Shown here: piece by piece, positions 1 through 8,719 of the stretch
Layout of the letters: every line of letters begins with the position of its first letter
How positions within the stretch are numbered: the stretch's first letter is position 1
Assembly (NCBI GenBank): GCA_002796245.1
Contig: PCWT01000028.1
Span: 1 to 46,023 of the forward strand
Source of the DNA: Gammaproteobacteria bacterium CG11_big_fil_rev_8_21_14_0_20_46_22
GTDB taxonomy: Bacteria; Pseudomonadota; Gammaproteobacteria; UBA12402
Direction: 5' to 3'
DNA length: 46,023 nucleotides
Translations under genes and position numbers: made by a program
The notes under the pieces: model-generated
Told to the model about the DNA's origin: nothing
Databases searched by the model: none
What the model saw: the letters and a program-made list of their open reading frames with translations, nothing else

Positions 1-126
1 GTCGCCAGCAACGATGCGGCATTCAACTTATTTGCTATGGGCATGGACGATGCGTTTATCGCTAAAGCGCTGAATTTGACTCTTTCTGATGTTGCAAAGC
101 TTCGAGCGGTGTTTCAAGCTAATTAA
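1..126 (+). CDS. C-terminal end of a truncated hypothetical protein (possibly Rpn/YhgA-type transposase family tail)
   Basis: The window opens inside a reading frame that runs from base 1 to a TAA at 124-126. It gives 41 residues ending in LTLSDVAKLRAVFQAN. The segment reads as amphipathic helices with the pattern 'MGMDDAFIAKALNLTLSDV'. This resembles the short 'lalGls.eeIa.itgLs.eeI' tail of Rpn/YhgA-type PD-(D/E)XK recombination nucleases and of other small HTH-like tails. The resemblance is suggestive only, because the catalytic part lies outside the window. The gene points towards nth and ends 31 bp from the nth stop, so the two are convergent. Confidence 0.45.
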   Translation, partial: VASNDAAFNLFAMGMDDAFIAKALNLTLSDVAKLRAVFQAN

Positions 127-157
127 GCCACGTTCCTGGAGTTGTCACGGGGCTTGC

Positions 158-790
158 TCACACCGACTTGCCCGACCATTCGCATAAATCATTAATGATA
201 CAGCTTTCGCATTTGGGCTTTTTCGCGGTGCAGGTGTAGCGCCCATGTAAAATCAACCAATGATGCGCATCTTGCTTAAAGGCTTTGGGTATCACGCGGT
301 TTAATCGATCTTCCACTTCGCGCACTGTTTTGCCGGGTGCGATCTTGGTGCGATTACTCACGCGAAAAATATGGGTGTCCACCGCAATCACGGGTTGGCC
401 AAAAGCGGTGTTGAGCACTACGTTAGCTGTTTTGCGCCCAACGCCGGGCAGCGCTTCTAGGGCTTCGCGCGTGTGTGGCACTTGGCTGTGATGTAGCTCG
501 ATGAGCTGCTTACACAGCTTAATCACATTCTCGGCTTTGGTGTTGTACAGGCCGATGTTTTGGATATAGCGTTTGAGTTTCGCCACACCCAGTTTGGCGA
601 TCGCCTCCGGTGTGTTGGCCATCGGGAAAAGCTTGGCGGTGGCTTTGTTTACGCTCACATCCGTGGCCTGCGCCGATAACACCACGGCGATGAGTAGCTC
701 AAAATGAGAATGGTAGACAAGCTCGGTCGTAGGCGCGGGATTGGCGGCTTGTAAGCGGGTAAATAGGGCTATGCGTTTGGTTTTATTCAT
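158..790 (-). CDS. nth: Endonuclease III (DNA glycosylase/AP lyase)
   Basis: Base-excision repair enzyme that removes oxidised pyrimidines and cleaves AP sites in the cytoplasm. The 210 residues match the usual 211. The helix-hairpin-helix motif LPGVGRKTA (114-122) carries the catalytic Lys120, and VDTHIFRV carries the catalytic Asp138. The [4Fe-4S] ligands Cys187, Cys194, Cys197 and Cys203 have the canonical C-x6-C-x2-C-x5-C spacing. The start is an ATG at 790, with MNKTKR matching the usual N-terminus. In many proteobacteria nth lies next to rnfB; here an rnfB-like gene sits about 12 kb away, with the giant gene and the ALDH/ThDP pair in between. Identification is secure. Confidence 0.97.
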   Translation of the reverse strand: MNKTKRIALFTRLQAANPAPTTELVYHSHFELLIAVVLSAQATDVSVNKATAKLFPMANTPEAIAKLGVAKLKRYIQNIGLYNTKAENVIKLCKQLIELHHSQVPHTREALEALPGVGRKTANVVLNTAFGQPVIAVDTHIFRVSNRTKIAPGKTVREVEDRLNRVIPKAFKQDAHHWLILHGRYTCTAKKPKCESCIINDLCEWSGKSV

Positions 791-1097
791 GGCGTAAGCG
801 TAGTGATTTGTACAAGTTTTAGCAAGTTTTTGAAAAAAACCGGGCAGTTTGGCAGCAGATAAGGCCGTTGTCTAGAAAAAAAATAAAAAAATCTTGCTGT
901 CTTGGCGCTTTTTTTGGCGCCGACAGAGAAATTAAATAAGCTTATTTTTCAAATAATTAGAGTTTTTTTCAATTGCCGATAGCGAAAAAACGCGTTGTTT
1001 TTGCCCAGTACAGCTGTATTCTGGCGTGGCCTTGTTAAGCTTACGTTAAGATTTGCTGCCTAGAGTTAAACACAAGAAACACAAAAAATGGTGGGTT
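791..1097. other. AT-rich intergenic region with a hairpin, upstream of the giant gene
   Basis: About 300 bp without a gene between divergent nth and the giant protein gene. It is strongly AT-rich, with A-runs near 875-890. One hairpin can be drawn: TGTC (898-901) and GGCGC (904-908) pair with GCGCC (917-921) and GACA (922-925), leaving a two-T bulge and a T-rich loop. It has no typical terminator tail, so it may be a leader structure or an operator rather than a terminator. Promoters for both flanking genes must lie here, but I see no clear sigma-70 pair. Confidence 0.35.
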
Positions 1098-4000
1098 ATG
1101 GGAAGAAGAGGGCAACCTTCGGCCGAAACGGCCAGGCGTGATTTGGATGATTTTGATTCTCTCATTGCGCTCAATCAACATCTCGGCTCTCAAGTGGTTT
1201 CTCGCTATTACGATGAAGGGCTTTCTTCTGAGATGCAGCTTCCTGCTGTTCGGATAAACATCTTGCGGCCGGCTTTTCGTCTTTACGCTGGCCTATATCG
1301 ATCTCGCCAAACGCCTGAGCAGGTTGTTCCGTCGCTTATTCCTGAAAGCGCGACAGCTGGTTTTCGCGTGCAGCAAGAAAGTTTTGTCAATGATTTTAAC
1401 GGTGTTATCCAGGATGTTAAAATGGCTTTCTCGAAAGCCGAGCAAGGGATGTTTTTTTGGGCTATTACCCAGTTTGAGCGATGTGTGAATGACCTCGATT
1501 TCTCTCAGGCTGAGCTACCCGATGAAAAGGTGAAAATCAAAGAGCAAATAAAAGTCTCCCTGCAGATGCTCAAGGTTAGTCAACCTGAATCTTTTTTAAT
1601 ACAACAGTTTGAGAAGTTGAAGGAACCAAATGATGCGGCTTCCCTTGCAAAATATCAACTTGAATTTTCAAAACTTAAGTTTAAATTAGAGCATAAAACA
1701 CTTCAGGTGGAATGTGGGACATTGTTTGATGAGGCCCATAGCCAGGCTAAAAAAATTATTTGCGATTCCAGTCTCACTGCCGCTCAAAAACTAGAGGAAC
1801 TAAGGGAAGTTAGGAAAAACTTGTTTTTGCGTTTATCAACCAAGTGTAGTGAGTTGATAATTCATGGTGAAACGCTTCTTTGCGACCAACGTTTAATGCT
1901 GCCAGAGAAAAAATTTATACGTTCGGTTCGCGGATATTTTTTGCAACGGCATAAAACGGTACCGCCGGAAAAGGTGTTGGCTGAGGCGTTTGCGCAGCAT
2001 TGTAAAACTGCCCTTGAGCCAGGCAGGTTTTCAGAGAATCTGGGTGAAGAAAAGTTAACGGCGCTAGGTGAAAAACTGGGAAGAGAGGCGTCGGCCTCTT
2101 TAGAAGCTGAGCAGCCTGCAGAACGGCCTGCTCCCGCTCGCCGCCCAACGCTTTTAGAAAGCGATGTTTTTGCGGTGGTGCTCTATGAAACATCTAATTT
2201 TAGGGAAAGGCTTGCTGAAGCTGAAGCTAAGCGAGAGCAATCGCACGCGCCAGGGATAGGCGAAGCCGATGATGGTGCGCAGCCCGCGGCGGTAGCTGTC
2301 GCATCAGTCGAGCGTGTTTCGGGGGCGGGGACAGCCGAAATACATCCTGGGACTAGCGATTCGCTTGGCACGGATGAGTATTCATTAATATGGGATGATC
2401 TTGAAAAAAAGCTTGAGCCTATTTTTGGAGCTTTGGCGGTTAGCCCTCTTTGGAAAGAGCTTTCATCTGTTAGACTGCCAACAGACTATGAAGAATGTGC
2501 CGGCTTGTGTAAATTTCTCGCTTACAACGTGATTGAGAGGCCTCCTCTTGAGTCTGCTGGTCTTGAACTTACTGACCATGAAAACATCTACAGGGTTATT
2601 ATTGCCCTTTTGCCGAACAAACGAAACCTTGTTGACTTTCAGACAAGCCTCCGTGAGCTGTTTTCAATAGAAAATGGGCGCAAGCGTTATCAAGCTGCCC
2701 AAAATTGGCTTGATAGTCATCCTCGTTTTTGTGTCAACGGCACGAACGAAGTTAAATCAGCCGGCGTGGCTTTCTTAGCAGCTAGTTTGTGTGAAAGCCC
2801 TGAAGCTGTTTTGAAGTATTTAGAGACTAACCCTGGGAGGTTACTTGAAGTTTCTTCTTGGAGCCCTGATATACTGGCTAATCTTAATAAGCTTGAGTCA
2901 CAAGTGCCGGCTGAGGTTTTTGTTGATGCGCACGCGCCAGGAACGGCTGAAACACATCCTGAGACTCTTCTCCCTCGGGTGGCTCATCCGATCCCTAAGC
3001 GGCCTCAAGTATTTGTTGATGATGATGGCCATCCTATTGTGGGCAGCACTGAGGCTTTGCTTTTTAGCGATAGAGGTTTAAGCCCAGCTTTTGATGATCA
3101 ATCAGATCTCAGCGCACGCTCGCTTTCTTCGGCTTCTGTTGGTTCAATTCCTCCTAATCCACTGCTTTCGCCCGCGCCGCTCACTTCGGAAGATGCTTCT
3201 TACAATTTTGCCAGCCTGATTAAGGCGCTGCAATCTATTGAATCATTTGGCCAGTTAAATCTAAACCCGCAGGCGGGCAGTTTTACTCGTGAGTTGTGTT
3301 ATGGGCGCGTAAAGCTCCATGTTTTTGGAGATAGTCACCATCAAGCTCAAGCACGTGAGCTGTGTGATCGTTTGATTGATCAACCGAGTTCTCGAAAACT
3401 TCGCCAGAAGCTTGCATTGCACCTCTTTGGTTGTGGTATCACAACAAACAATCTGCAGACTTGCTTTAATGATTTGAATGATGATATTCGTTTAGCGGCT
3501 AAGCCCTTATCTCGCACGTTGAGCGCATTGGAAGCCTCAAATGCAAAAGTTTTGGCGCGTGTTAAAAAGCAACAATCAGCTATTCAAAAACGTAATGAAC
3601 GTGTGTTCGCTACCTTAGCTTTTGAAGGTGAAATTGGGCAAGCGTACCGCGATCAATTTACACATCTGCATGACCAAGCTTATCTTGATGAGCGTATTAC
3701 TGCCGTGAGGGCGGCGACAAACTTATCGCCTCATGCGGTTGGGCGTGATGTCTCAAAAACACTGAGTGTTGCTAACAAGCAGCTTAGAGCAGGGCTTGCC
3801 AGCTTGAAAAGAGCTCAAAGGCATCGTTTATCTGCTTTGAAGAAAGTGTTGCAATCAGGCGCGTCTTGGGACACGTTTACTAGCGATGATCGTAATCTTG
3901 ATGTCAAGGTGAACAGCTTTAATAATGATGGAGACCCTATCGGTTTAACACGCACGGCGTCACCGTTGGTCGCAAAGCTTCAAGTGCTTCAGAATGCTTT

Positions 4001-7000
4001 GGTTTTGCTAAGCGCTGAAAAACTTAAAGCCACTTTAACGCCCGAGAGTCAATTGGAGTATGCTCAAGAACCACTGAGGCCAACCCTTCCCTGTGGGCTA
4101 CTCACCAAAGCCGATTTGTTTGCTTTGTTTGGTGCTCAGAAAGATTCTAAACGCTCGCCGCTTTATGGCTTCTACCATTCATTCAGGCGACTTTTGGCAT
4201 CCAAAAAAGCCTTGTCTGATGAACAAAAAGCCTTGATGGCTGCTTTTTTAACGGTTGATGAAACTACATTGGACCCTGTGCTTAAGCAGGAAGTTGGCGA
4301 TGTTAAGAATTTGTTTTTGGGCAAAGTGCTCGTTATAAGACAAAATAATGAAGCTAAGCTTGAGGTCGTCGCTGGCTCGCCGGAAAAGTCAGGAGCCACA
4401 GGCGAGCTAGCTGCTCATGGAGGAGGAAACTTTCCTACGCCAGCTTCTGATCGAGCTCATGCTGGCGCGGCTGCGAGGAGCGGGGCAGCAACACCAGCGA
4501 AACGAAGCTTAAACCTTACGGGGCAACCGGCTGCGCCAGCTAACAAAACTAAACTTGAATGCCTATCTGAAGACTACAACGATATTCAAAACCAGGTTAA
4601 ATCTATTCAAGCGTTGGGTAAGCAGCTTTCTCAGAATTATGTAGCGGCTGATCAGCTGTATTTAGAAGAGGGCTATACTGACGCTGTGAGGGCTTTGGAT
4701 AACAGTCTTGTGGTTGCTCATAGTCAATTCGATGCAGTGCTTTCTGCTGCGCGTTCAAATTTGGATCAATTTAAGCAGCGTTGCACTGACTATGGGGGTA
4801 AAAAAGAACAGCTTCAAACAATCGAAGTTTATTTGAAAACCCTCCCTGTTGAACAAGCAGAGTTGGCGCAAGCAGGCGTGACGGTGAGATCCCGAGACGA
4901 GTGTATTGAGCGCAGCTCTTTGGCTTTGAAAGCTCTTGAATCTACAGGCCGCACATCCGATCGCATGGAGGTGTTCCGTACCTATGTTACTCAAGATCAA
5001 TCGAGATTGGCACCCACAGCTCAAGAGCTGCCTACTTTGACAGATGAGCAGCGTGCAGAGTTTTGGCTACAACAAATTGAGGCGTACTTCTTGTTCAGCA
5101 GAGTGCCTGAGGGTGAGGCTGTGGCGCCTGAGGTTCAGTGGCTGTTGGCGCACTTCATTAAATCTGATCCTCGGTGCTGTCAATACTTCGAGCAATACCA
5201 TCCTTGTAAAGGAATTTCATCCCTTTGGAATTGGTATCAACCGCCGCACGCGCCAGGGATAGGCGAAGCCGATGGCGCGCAGCCCGTGGTAGCTGTCGCG
5301 TCAGTCGAGCGTGTTGCGGGGGCAGGGATGGCCGAAACATATCCTGAGACTGGCGACTCGCTTTCATCTAAGCCCGTGGCCGCCGATGAAAATTTCAGGG
5401 CCACCCTTGATCGAAATCCTGTTATCTTTGCGGCCTGGTTGTCGATGGATGAAAAAGATGTCAAATGGCATGAGCGTTTACTTGCGTTGAAAAAAACTGA
5501 CGTTAACTTGTTTAATAAAGTTGTCGCTCATTTTCGACAGCTAGACAGTAACGCCGCTGACACTCTCGATTCATTTGAAACTTTTGAGTTGGCTGGTAAC
5601 ATGCTTTCCGCAAAGAATCCTCGCGATATGGCCGACCTTTTTGAGTTATCTCACTTTCGAGCGATGAGAAATAGGAATATTGGCCTTACGAATAAGTTGA
5701 TGTCAGCTTTTTCACATTTTCAATATGACACTAAAAAACCAGTCCACAGTAACTTGGTGACGTTGATTGCTTTGACGGGTGCGTTTGGCAATAGGGTTCC
5801 TGAAGAGTTTCCTGAAAAAAGTGTTGCTCGGGCGATTCTTGTAAAACTTGATGATATTAAAAGTACGCGCGCGGGCACAGACATTGTTTCAATAGCAATG
5901 GATTTTTTTACTAAACGCAATGGCGCTGATCTTGCAATTTATTCTCGTGCTTTGGATGGCTTTATTTATTACGGCTTGGGCCGAAACGGTGCTACTCGTG
6001 TAAAAGGTGATGCTTTGGACCGTTTTTGTAGTCAGTATGTTAGACTTCCGATGGCTCCCATACATATCAGTGCGCAGGCTGAGTTGTTTAGAAATAACCC
6101 GGAACTTTGGGGTGAGTTTGATGGTCACCACTTGGGTCAGGCAGCCCTTAGGGCGAAGTCTAAAAATCCACAGATCTGTGCGGCTTTACGCAACGCCACT
6201 GTTCGAGAAGACGTTGATGCAGCCGCGAATAATTTTTCTTTTGAGCTGGCACAGCTTGCAATATTTGGGCTAAGTTCAGAGTGGGCGCAGGCTCATCAGC
6301 GTGTGTCTGAGGTTGGACGCTTTCAGGGGTTTGATGCAGTTGCTCGACGAGAAAGCACTGTGCAAGCTTATTTTGATCGTATGGCAGAAGCAATTCGCCC
6401 TGTTCTTCTGGAAAGACTCCAGACTGATTTGCATCGCTTGTTGCAAAATAATTCTTCTGCTCTAGATCTTGCTATGAAATACGGGATTTCTCCAGAATTT
6501 TTTGGCTGCCCGAACTGGAAATCTCGCTCTCTGAAGGTCGAGGTTTTTAGTAAGTATCTTGCCTATCTTCAGGAAGTAATTTCGACCCAGCCTCTTCAAG
6601 AGCTCAGGCCGAGATTGATCAGCTTTGAAGTATTCCTTCAGAAGGATTCTGAGGAATTAAACCTTCCTATTGATCAATGGCGCAAAGAAGAGCGTCTCAT
6701 GAAGATTTACAGGATGTGCCCTCGGACTGAAGATTTGGATACAGATCTTCAGTCCGTCGATACGCTTGATGAAGGTAGTTGCAATCAATTTCTTGAGAAG
6801 GTTAGCGTGAGTTTGGAACAATTCGTTCAAAATCTCGAGAAGAGCCAACGGGGCTCAAATGCAGTGCTTGAGTTGATGCGTAAATGGGTTACTGTGGATA
6901 ACACTTTGTATCCTAGAGAACGTATTGCTAGTCGAGCTACTTGCTTGGCTATTTATGAAAATGTGGTTAAACCATGGCGAGTTTTTTTAGATCAGGCTAT

Positions 7001-7238
7001 CAACAATGGTTTGCTTAACGCTGACTTGCCTTCTAAGAGTATGGAGGTTTCCATGATTAAGCTGCGTGAGCAGCCTTCAGTCTCGCGGTCACCTTCCAAT
7101 GTTGCTGCTTCTCCGGGCGCTCATCAGAGACCAACATCGCCGAGTTCCACTTCGCCCTTTGCTGCGGGCTCGGGTGCTTCATCGCCGCGCTCACCGCAGT
7201 CAGCTTCGCCAAGCTCATCACCACCACCACGCCGCTAA
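1098..7238 (+). CDS. Giant unrecognised protein with in-frame repeat insertions
   Basis: An uninterrupted frame of about 2,046 residues (2,061 if the upstream TTG at 1053 is used). I prefer the ATG at 1098 because the extra 15 residues are an odd Lys/His-rich run; neither start has a clear Shine-Dalgarno. There is no signal peptide and no obvious membrane segment. The protein is largely charged and helical, with low-complexity inserts. The repeat peptide HAPGIGEAD...SVERV occurs at about residues 383-424 and 1384-1422, with a shrunken copy near 612. A Gly/Ala/Pro-rich stretch lies at about 1095-1150. The C-terminus is a roughly 50-residue Ser/Pro-rich tail ending SPSSSPPPRR. I recognise no catalytic domain. 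Size, solubility and an intracellular-type neighbourhood would fit a secreted effector, but nothing in the sequence proves secretion. Confidence 0.8.
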   Translation: MGRRGQPSAETARRDLDDFDSLIALNQHLGSQVVSRYYDEGLSSEMQLPAVRINILRPAFRLYAGLYRSRQTPEQVVPSLIPESATAGFRVQQESFVNDFNGVIQDVKMAFSKAEQGMFFWAITQFERCVNDLDFSQAELPDEKVKIKEQIKVSLQMLKVSQPESFLIQQFEKLKEPNDAASLAKYQLEFSKLKFKLEHKTLQVECGTLFDEAHSQAKKIICDSSLTAAQKLEELREVRKNLFLRLSTKCSELIIHGETLLCDQRLMLPEKKFIRSVRGYFLQRHKTVPPEKVLAEAFAQHCKTALEPGRFSENLGEEKLTALGEKLGREASASLEAEQPAERPAPARRPTLLESDVFAVVLYETSNFRERLAEAEAKREQSHAPGIGEADDGAQPAAVAVASVERVSGAGTAEIHPGTSDSLGTDEYSLIWDDLEKKLEPIFGALAVSPLWKELSSVRLPTDYEECAGLCKFLAYNVIERPPLESAGLELTDHENIYRVIIALLPNKRNLVDFQTSLRELFSIENGRKRYQAAQNWLDSHPRFCVNGTNEVKSAGVAFLAASLCESPEAVLKYLETNPGRLLEVSSWSPDILANLNKLESQVPAEVFVDAHAPGTAETHPETLLPRVAHPIPKRPQVFVDDDGHPIVGSTEALLFSDRGLSPAFDDQSDLSARSLSSASVGSIPPNPLLSPAPLTSEDASYNFASLIKALQSIESFGQLNLNPQAGSFTRELCYGRVKLHVFGDSHHQAQARELCDRLIDQPSSRKLRQKLALHLFGCGITTNNLQTCFNDLNDDIRLAAKPLSRTLSALEASNAKVLARVKKQQSAIQKRNERVFATLAFEGEIGQAYRDQFTHLHDQAYLDERITAVRAATNLSPHAVGRDVSKTLSVANKQLRAGLASLKRAQRHRLSALKKVLQSGASWDTFTSDDRNLDVKVNSFNNDGDPIGLTRTASPLVAKLQVLQNALVLLSAEKLKATLTPESQLEYAQEPLRPTLPCGLLTKADLFALFGAQKDSKRSPLYGFYHSFRRLLASKKALSDEQKALMAAFLTVDETTLDPVLKQEVGDVKNLFLGKVLVIRQNNEAKLEVVAGSPEKSGATGELAAHGGGNFPTPASDRAHAGAAARSGAATPAKRSLNLTGQPAAPANKTKLECLSEDYNDIQNQVKSIQALGKQLSQNYVAADQLYLEEGYTDAVRALDNSLVVAHSQFDAVLSAARSNLDQFKQRCTDYGGKKEQLQTIEVYLKTLPVEQAELAQAGVTVRSRDECIERSSLALKALESTGRTSDRMEVFRTYVTQDQSRLAPTAQELPTLTDEQRAEFWLQQIEAYFLFSRVPEGEAVAPEVQWLLAHFIKSDPRCCQYFEQYHPCKGISSLWNWYQPPHAPGIGEADGAQPVVAVASVERVAGAGMAETYPETGDSLSSKPVAADENFRATLDRNPVIFAAWLSMDEKDVKWHERLLALKKTDVNLFNKVVAHFRQLDSNAADTLDSFETFELAGNMLSAKNPRDMADLFELSHFRAMRNRNIGLTNKLMSAFSHFQYDTKKPVHSNLVTLIALTGAFGNRVPEEFPEKSVARAILVKLDDIKSTRAGTDIVSIAMDFFTKRNGADLAIYSRALDGFIYYGLGRNGATRVKGDALDRFCSQYVRLPMAPIHISAQAELFRNNPELWGEFDGHHLGQAALRAKSKNPQICAALRNATVREDVDAAANNFSFELAQLAIFGLSSEWAQAHQRVSEVGRFQGFDAVARRESTVQAYFDRMAEAIRPVLLERLQTDLHRLLQNNSSALDLAMKYGISPEFFGCPNWKSRSLKVEVFSKYLAYLQEVISTQPLQELRPRLISFEVFLQKDSEELNLPIDQWRKEERLMKIYRMCPRTEDLDTDLQSVDTLDEGSCNQFLEKVSVSLEQFVQNLEKSQRGSNAVLELMRKWVTVDNTLYPRERIASRATCLAIYENVVKPWRVFLDQAINNGLLNADLPSKSMEVSMIKLREQPSVSRSPSNVAASPGAHQRPTSPSSTSPFAAGSGASSPRSPQSASPSSSPPPRR
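2243..2366 (+). repeat. In-frame coding repeat, full copy 1
   Basis: A GC-rich unit of about 124 bp inside the giant gene, beginning gcacgcgccagggatagg and ending near gactagcgattcgctt. It encodes HAPGIGEADDGAQPA, then SVERVSGAG and TAEIHPGTSDSL. It is nearly identical in DNA to copy 2 at 5246-5363 and is read in the same frame. The surrounding sequence is ordinary helical coding sequence, so the unit looks inserted. Confidence 0.85.
2930..2966 (+). repeat. In-frame coding repeat, internally deleted copy
   Basis: The 11-bp head gcacgcgccag is joined directly to the repeat's tail, acggctgaaacacatcctg. About 70-80 bp of the middle is missing compared with copies 1 and 2. The reading frame is kept (HAPG then TAETHPET). 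Confidence 0.7.
5246..5363 (+). repeat. In-frame coding repeat, full copy 2
   Basis: A unit of about 118 bp starting gcacgcgccagggatagg. It encodes HAPGIGEADGAQPV, SVERVAGAG and MAETYPETGDSL. It differs from copy 1 by two in-frame 3-bp indels and scattered substitutions, and sits about 1,000 codons downstream in the same protein. Confidence 0.85.
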
Positions 7239-7283
7239 GCCCCGCCTCGAACTTTTTGCTCCCCCGGGGTAAACACTGCTACA

Positions 7284-7314
7284 CTGTCCCTCTAGCCACA
7301 AGCAAGAGGGACAG
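7284..7314 (+). promoter_or_regulatory. Perfect inverted repeat that sequesters the ALDH Shine-Dalgarno
   Basis: CTGTCCCTCT (7284-7293) and AGAGGGACAG (7305-7314) are perfect 10-bp complements around an 11-nt loop. The second arm contains the purine-rich ribosome-binding site of the aldehyde dehydrogenase, whose ATG is at 7318. In the mRNA this hairpin would hide the ribosome-binding site, so it could act as a translational switch. At the DNA level it could instead be an operator. Confidence 0.6.
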
Positions 7315-7317
7315 CGC

Positions 7318-8685
7318 ATGGGCATTCAAACCATTAATCCAGCCACGGGCGAGCTTATCCACGACTATCCGGAAATGTCCGGTGCCGAGGTGGCGAGCAT
7401 TATTGATACCACGCATGCGGTGTATGAAGCCTGGCGTCGCACGGGTTTTGATGAGCGGGCGCAGAAGATGCGAAAGCTGGCTGATCTGTGCCGTGCGAAA
7501 AAGCGCGAGATGGCCGAGCTTATGGCCAATGAAATGGGCAAGCCCATTACGCAGGGTATGGCCGAGGCGGAAAAATGCGCCTGGGCGTGTGAGTATTATG
7601 CCGAGAATGCGCAGGCGCATTTAGCCGATCGCTTGATTAAAACGGAAAAACTGAAAAGCAAAGTGTCTTATCGTCCGCGTGGTATTGTGTTTGCGATCAT
7701 GCCGTGGAATTTCCCATTTTGGCAGGTGTTTCGCTTTTTGTGCCCGTGTTTAATGGCGGGTAATGCGGGCCTTTTATCCCATGCGCCGATTTCCACAGGC
7801 ACGTCGCTGATGATTGAAGCCATGGTCGAAGAGGCGGGCTTTCCGAAAAACCTATTCAGAAGTTTGATTGTGAATAACGACGTGGCCGCCGAAGTGATTG
7901 GCAATACCAACGTCACGGCCGTGACGCTCACCGGCAGTGAGCGCGCGGGTAAAGCGGTGGCCAGCGAAGCCGGCCAGCATTTGAAAAAAGTGGTGTTGGA
8001 GCTTGGCGGTAGTGATCCCTATGTGATTTTACACGATGCTGATTTGGAAAAAGCGGCCACAGCCTGTGTGCGATCACGCTTATCAAACACCGGGCAAGTG
8101 TGTATTGCGGCCAAGCGTTTGATTGTGGTCGAGTCCGTGTTGGAAAAGTTTGAGCGTTTGGTGATTGAAAAAGCCAAAGCGTATCAAATGGGTGATCCGC
8201 TCGATGAAAAAACCAATTTCGGTCCGATGGCGCGCGCGGATTTGCGTGAGCAATTGCACAAACAAGTACAAACGGCGATTAAAGAAGGTGCCCAGTTGGT
8301 GATGGGCGGTGAAATGCCAGAAGGTGTCGGTTTTTATTATCCGGTCACGGTGCTTTGCAATGTCACGCCGGATATGACGCCGTTTAAAGAAGAACTCTTC
8401 GGCCCGGTGATTGCCATTATCCCTGCAAAAGATGAAGACGAAGCGCTGCGCATGGCCAATGAAACACCCTACGGTTTGGCTGGCGCGGTGTTTACGCAAG
8501 ATTTAGAGCGCGGTGAACACATTGCCACGAACGTGATCGAGTCCGGTTGTGTGGCGGTGAATAATTTTGTGGGTTCCGATCCGCGCTTGCCGTTTGGTGG
8601 TATTAAGTTATCCGGTTTTGGGCGGGAGTTATCCGAAGAAGGCATTCGCGAGTTTGTAAACGTAAAAACCGTGTGTGTGGAGTAG
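7318..8685 (+). CDS. NAD(P)-dependent aldehyde dehydrogenase, succinate-semialdehyde dehydrogenase type
   Basis: A 455-residue soluble ALDH-superfamily enzyme that oxidises an aldehyde to a carboxylate. Length and sequence style match the shorter GabD1/SSADH-like group. Visible catalytic features are Asn131 in MPWNFPFW, the general base Glu228 in LELGGSDP and the nucleophile Cys262 in NTGQVCIAAKR; the C-terminal PFGGIKLSGFGRE motif is also present. In most ALDHs a Lys that binds the cofactor ribose falls where this protein has LLSHAP (Ser154), which may affect cofactor preference. The start is the ATG at 7318 behind GAGGGAC, which lies in a hairpin. The next gene, 168 bp away on the same strand, encodes a ThDP decarboxylase/synthase-like enzyme, which suggests succinate semialdehyde as a substrate (inference). 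Confidence 0.88.
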   Translation: MGIQTINPATGELIHDYPEMSGAEVASIIDTTHAVYEAWRRTGFDERAQKMRKLADLCRAKKREMAELMANEMGKPITQGMAEAEKCAWACEYYAENAQAHLADRLIKTEKLKSKVSYRPRGIVFAIMPWNFPFWQVFRFLCPCLMAGNAGLLSHAPISTGTSLMIEAMVEEAGFPKNLFRSLIVNNDVAAEVIGNTNVTAVTLTGSERAGKAVASEAGQHLKKVVLELGGSDPYVILHDADLEKAATACVRSRLSNTGQVCIAAKRLIVVESVLEKFERLVIEKAKAYQMGDPLDEKTNFGPMARADLREQLHKQVQTAIKEGAQLVMGGEMPEGVGFYYPVTVLCNVTPDMTPFKEELFGPVIAIIPAKDEDEALRMANETPYGLAGAVFTQDLERGEHIATNVIESGCVAVNNFVGSDPRLPFGGIKLSGFGRELSEEGIREFVNVKTVCVE

Positions 8686-8719
8686 CTTCGCTCAACCCGG
8701 GCTACACTTTGTCGCCAAT

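Noticed and set aside
1053-1097. TTG start giving the giant protein 15 extra residues
   Set aside because: The extension is a Lys/His-rich run with no better ribosome-binding site than the ATG at 1098; the choice is not certain.
2183-2371. Minus-strand open frames across the coding repeats, e.g. at 2183-2371 and 5237-5464
   Set aside because: The repeats are also open on the other strand, giving similar peptides, but these frames have no start context and the plus-strand gene is continuous through them.
8083-8499. 138-codon minus-strand frame inside the ALDH gene
   Set aside because: Antisense to the conserved ALDH catalytic region; Phe/His/Arg-rich shadow sequence.
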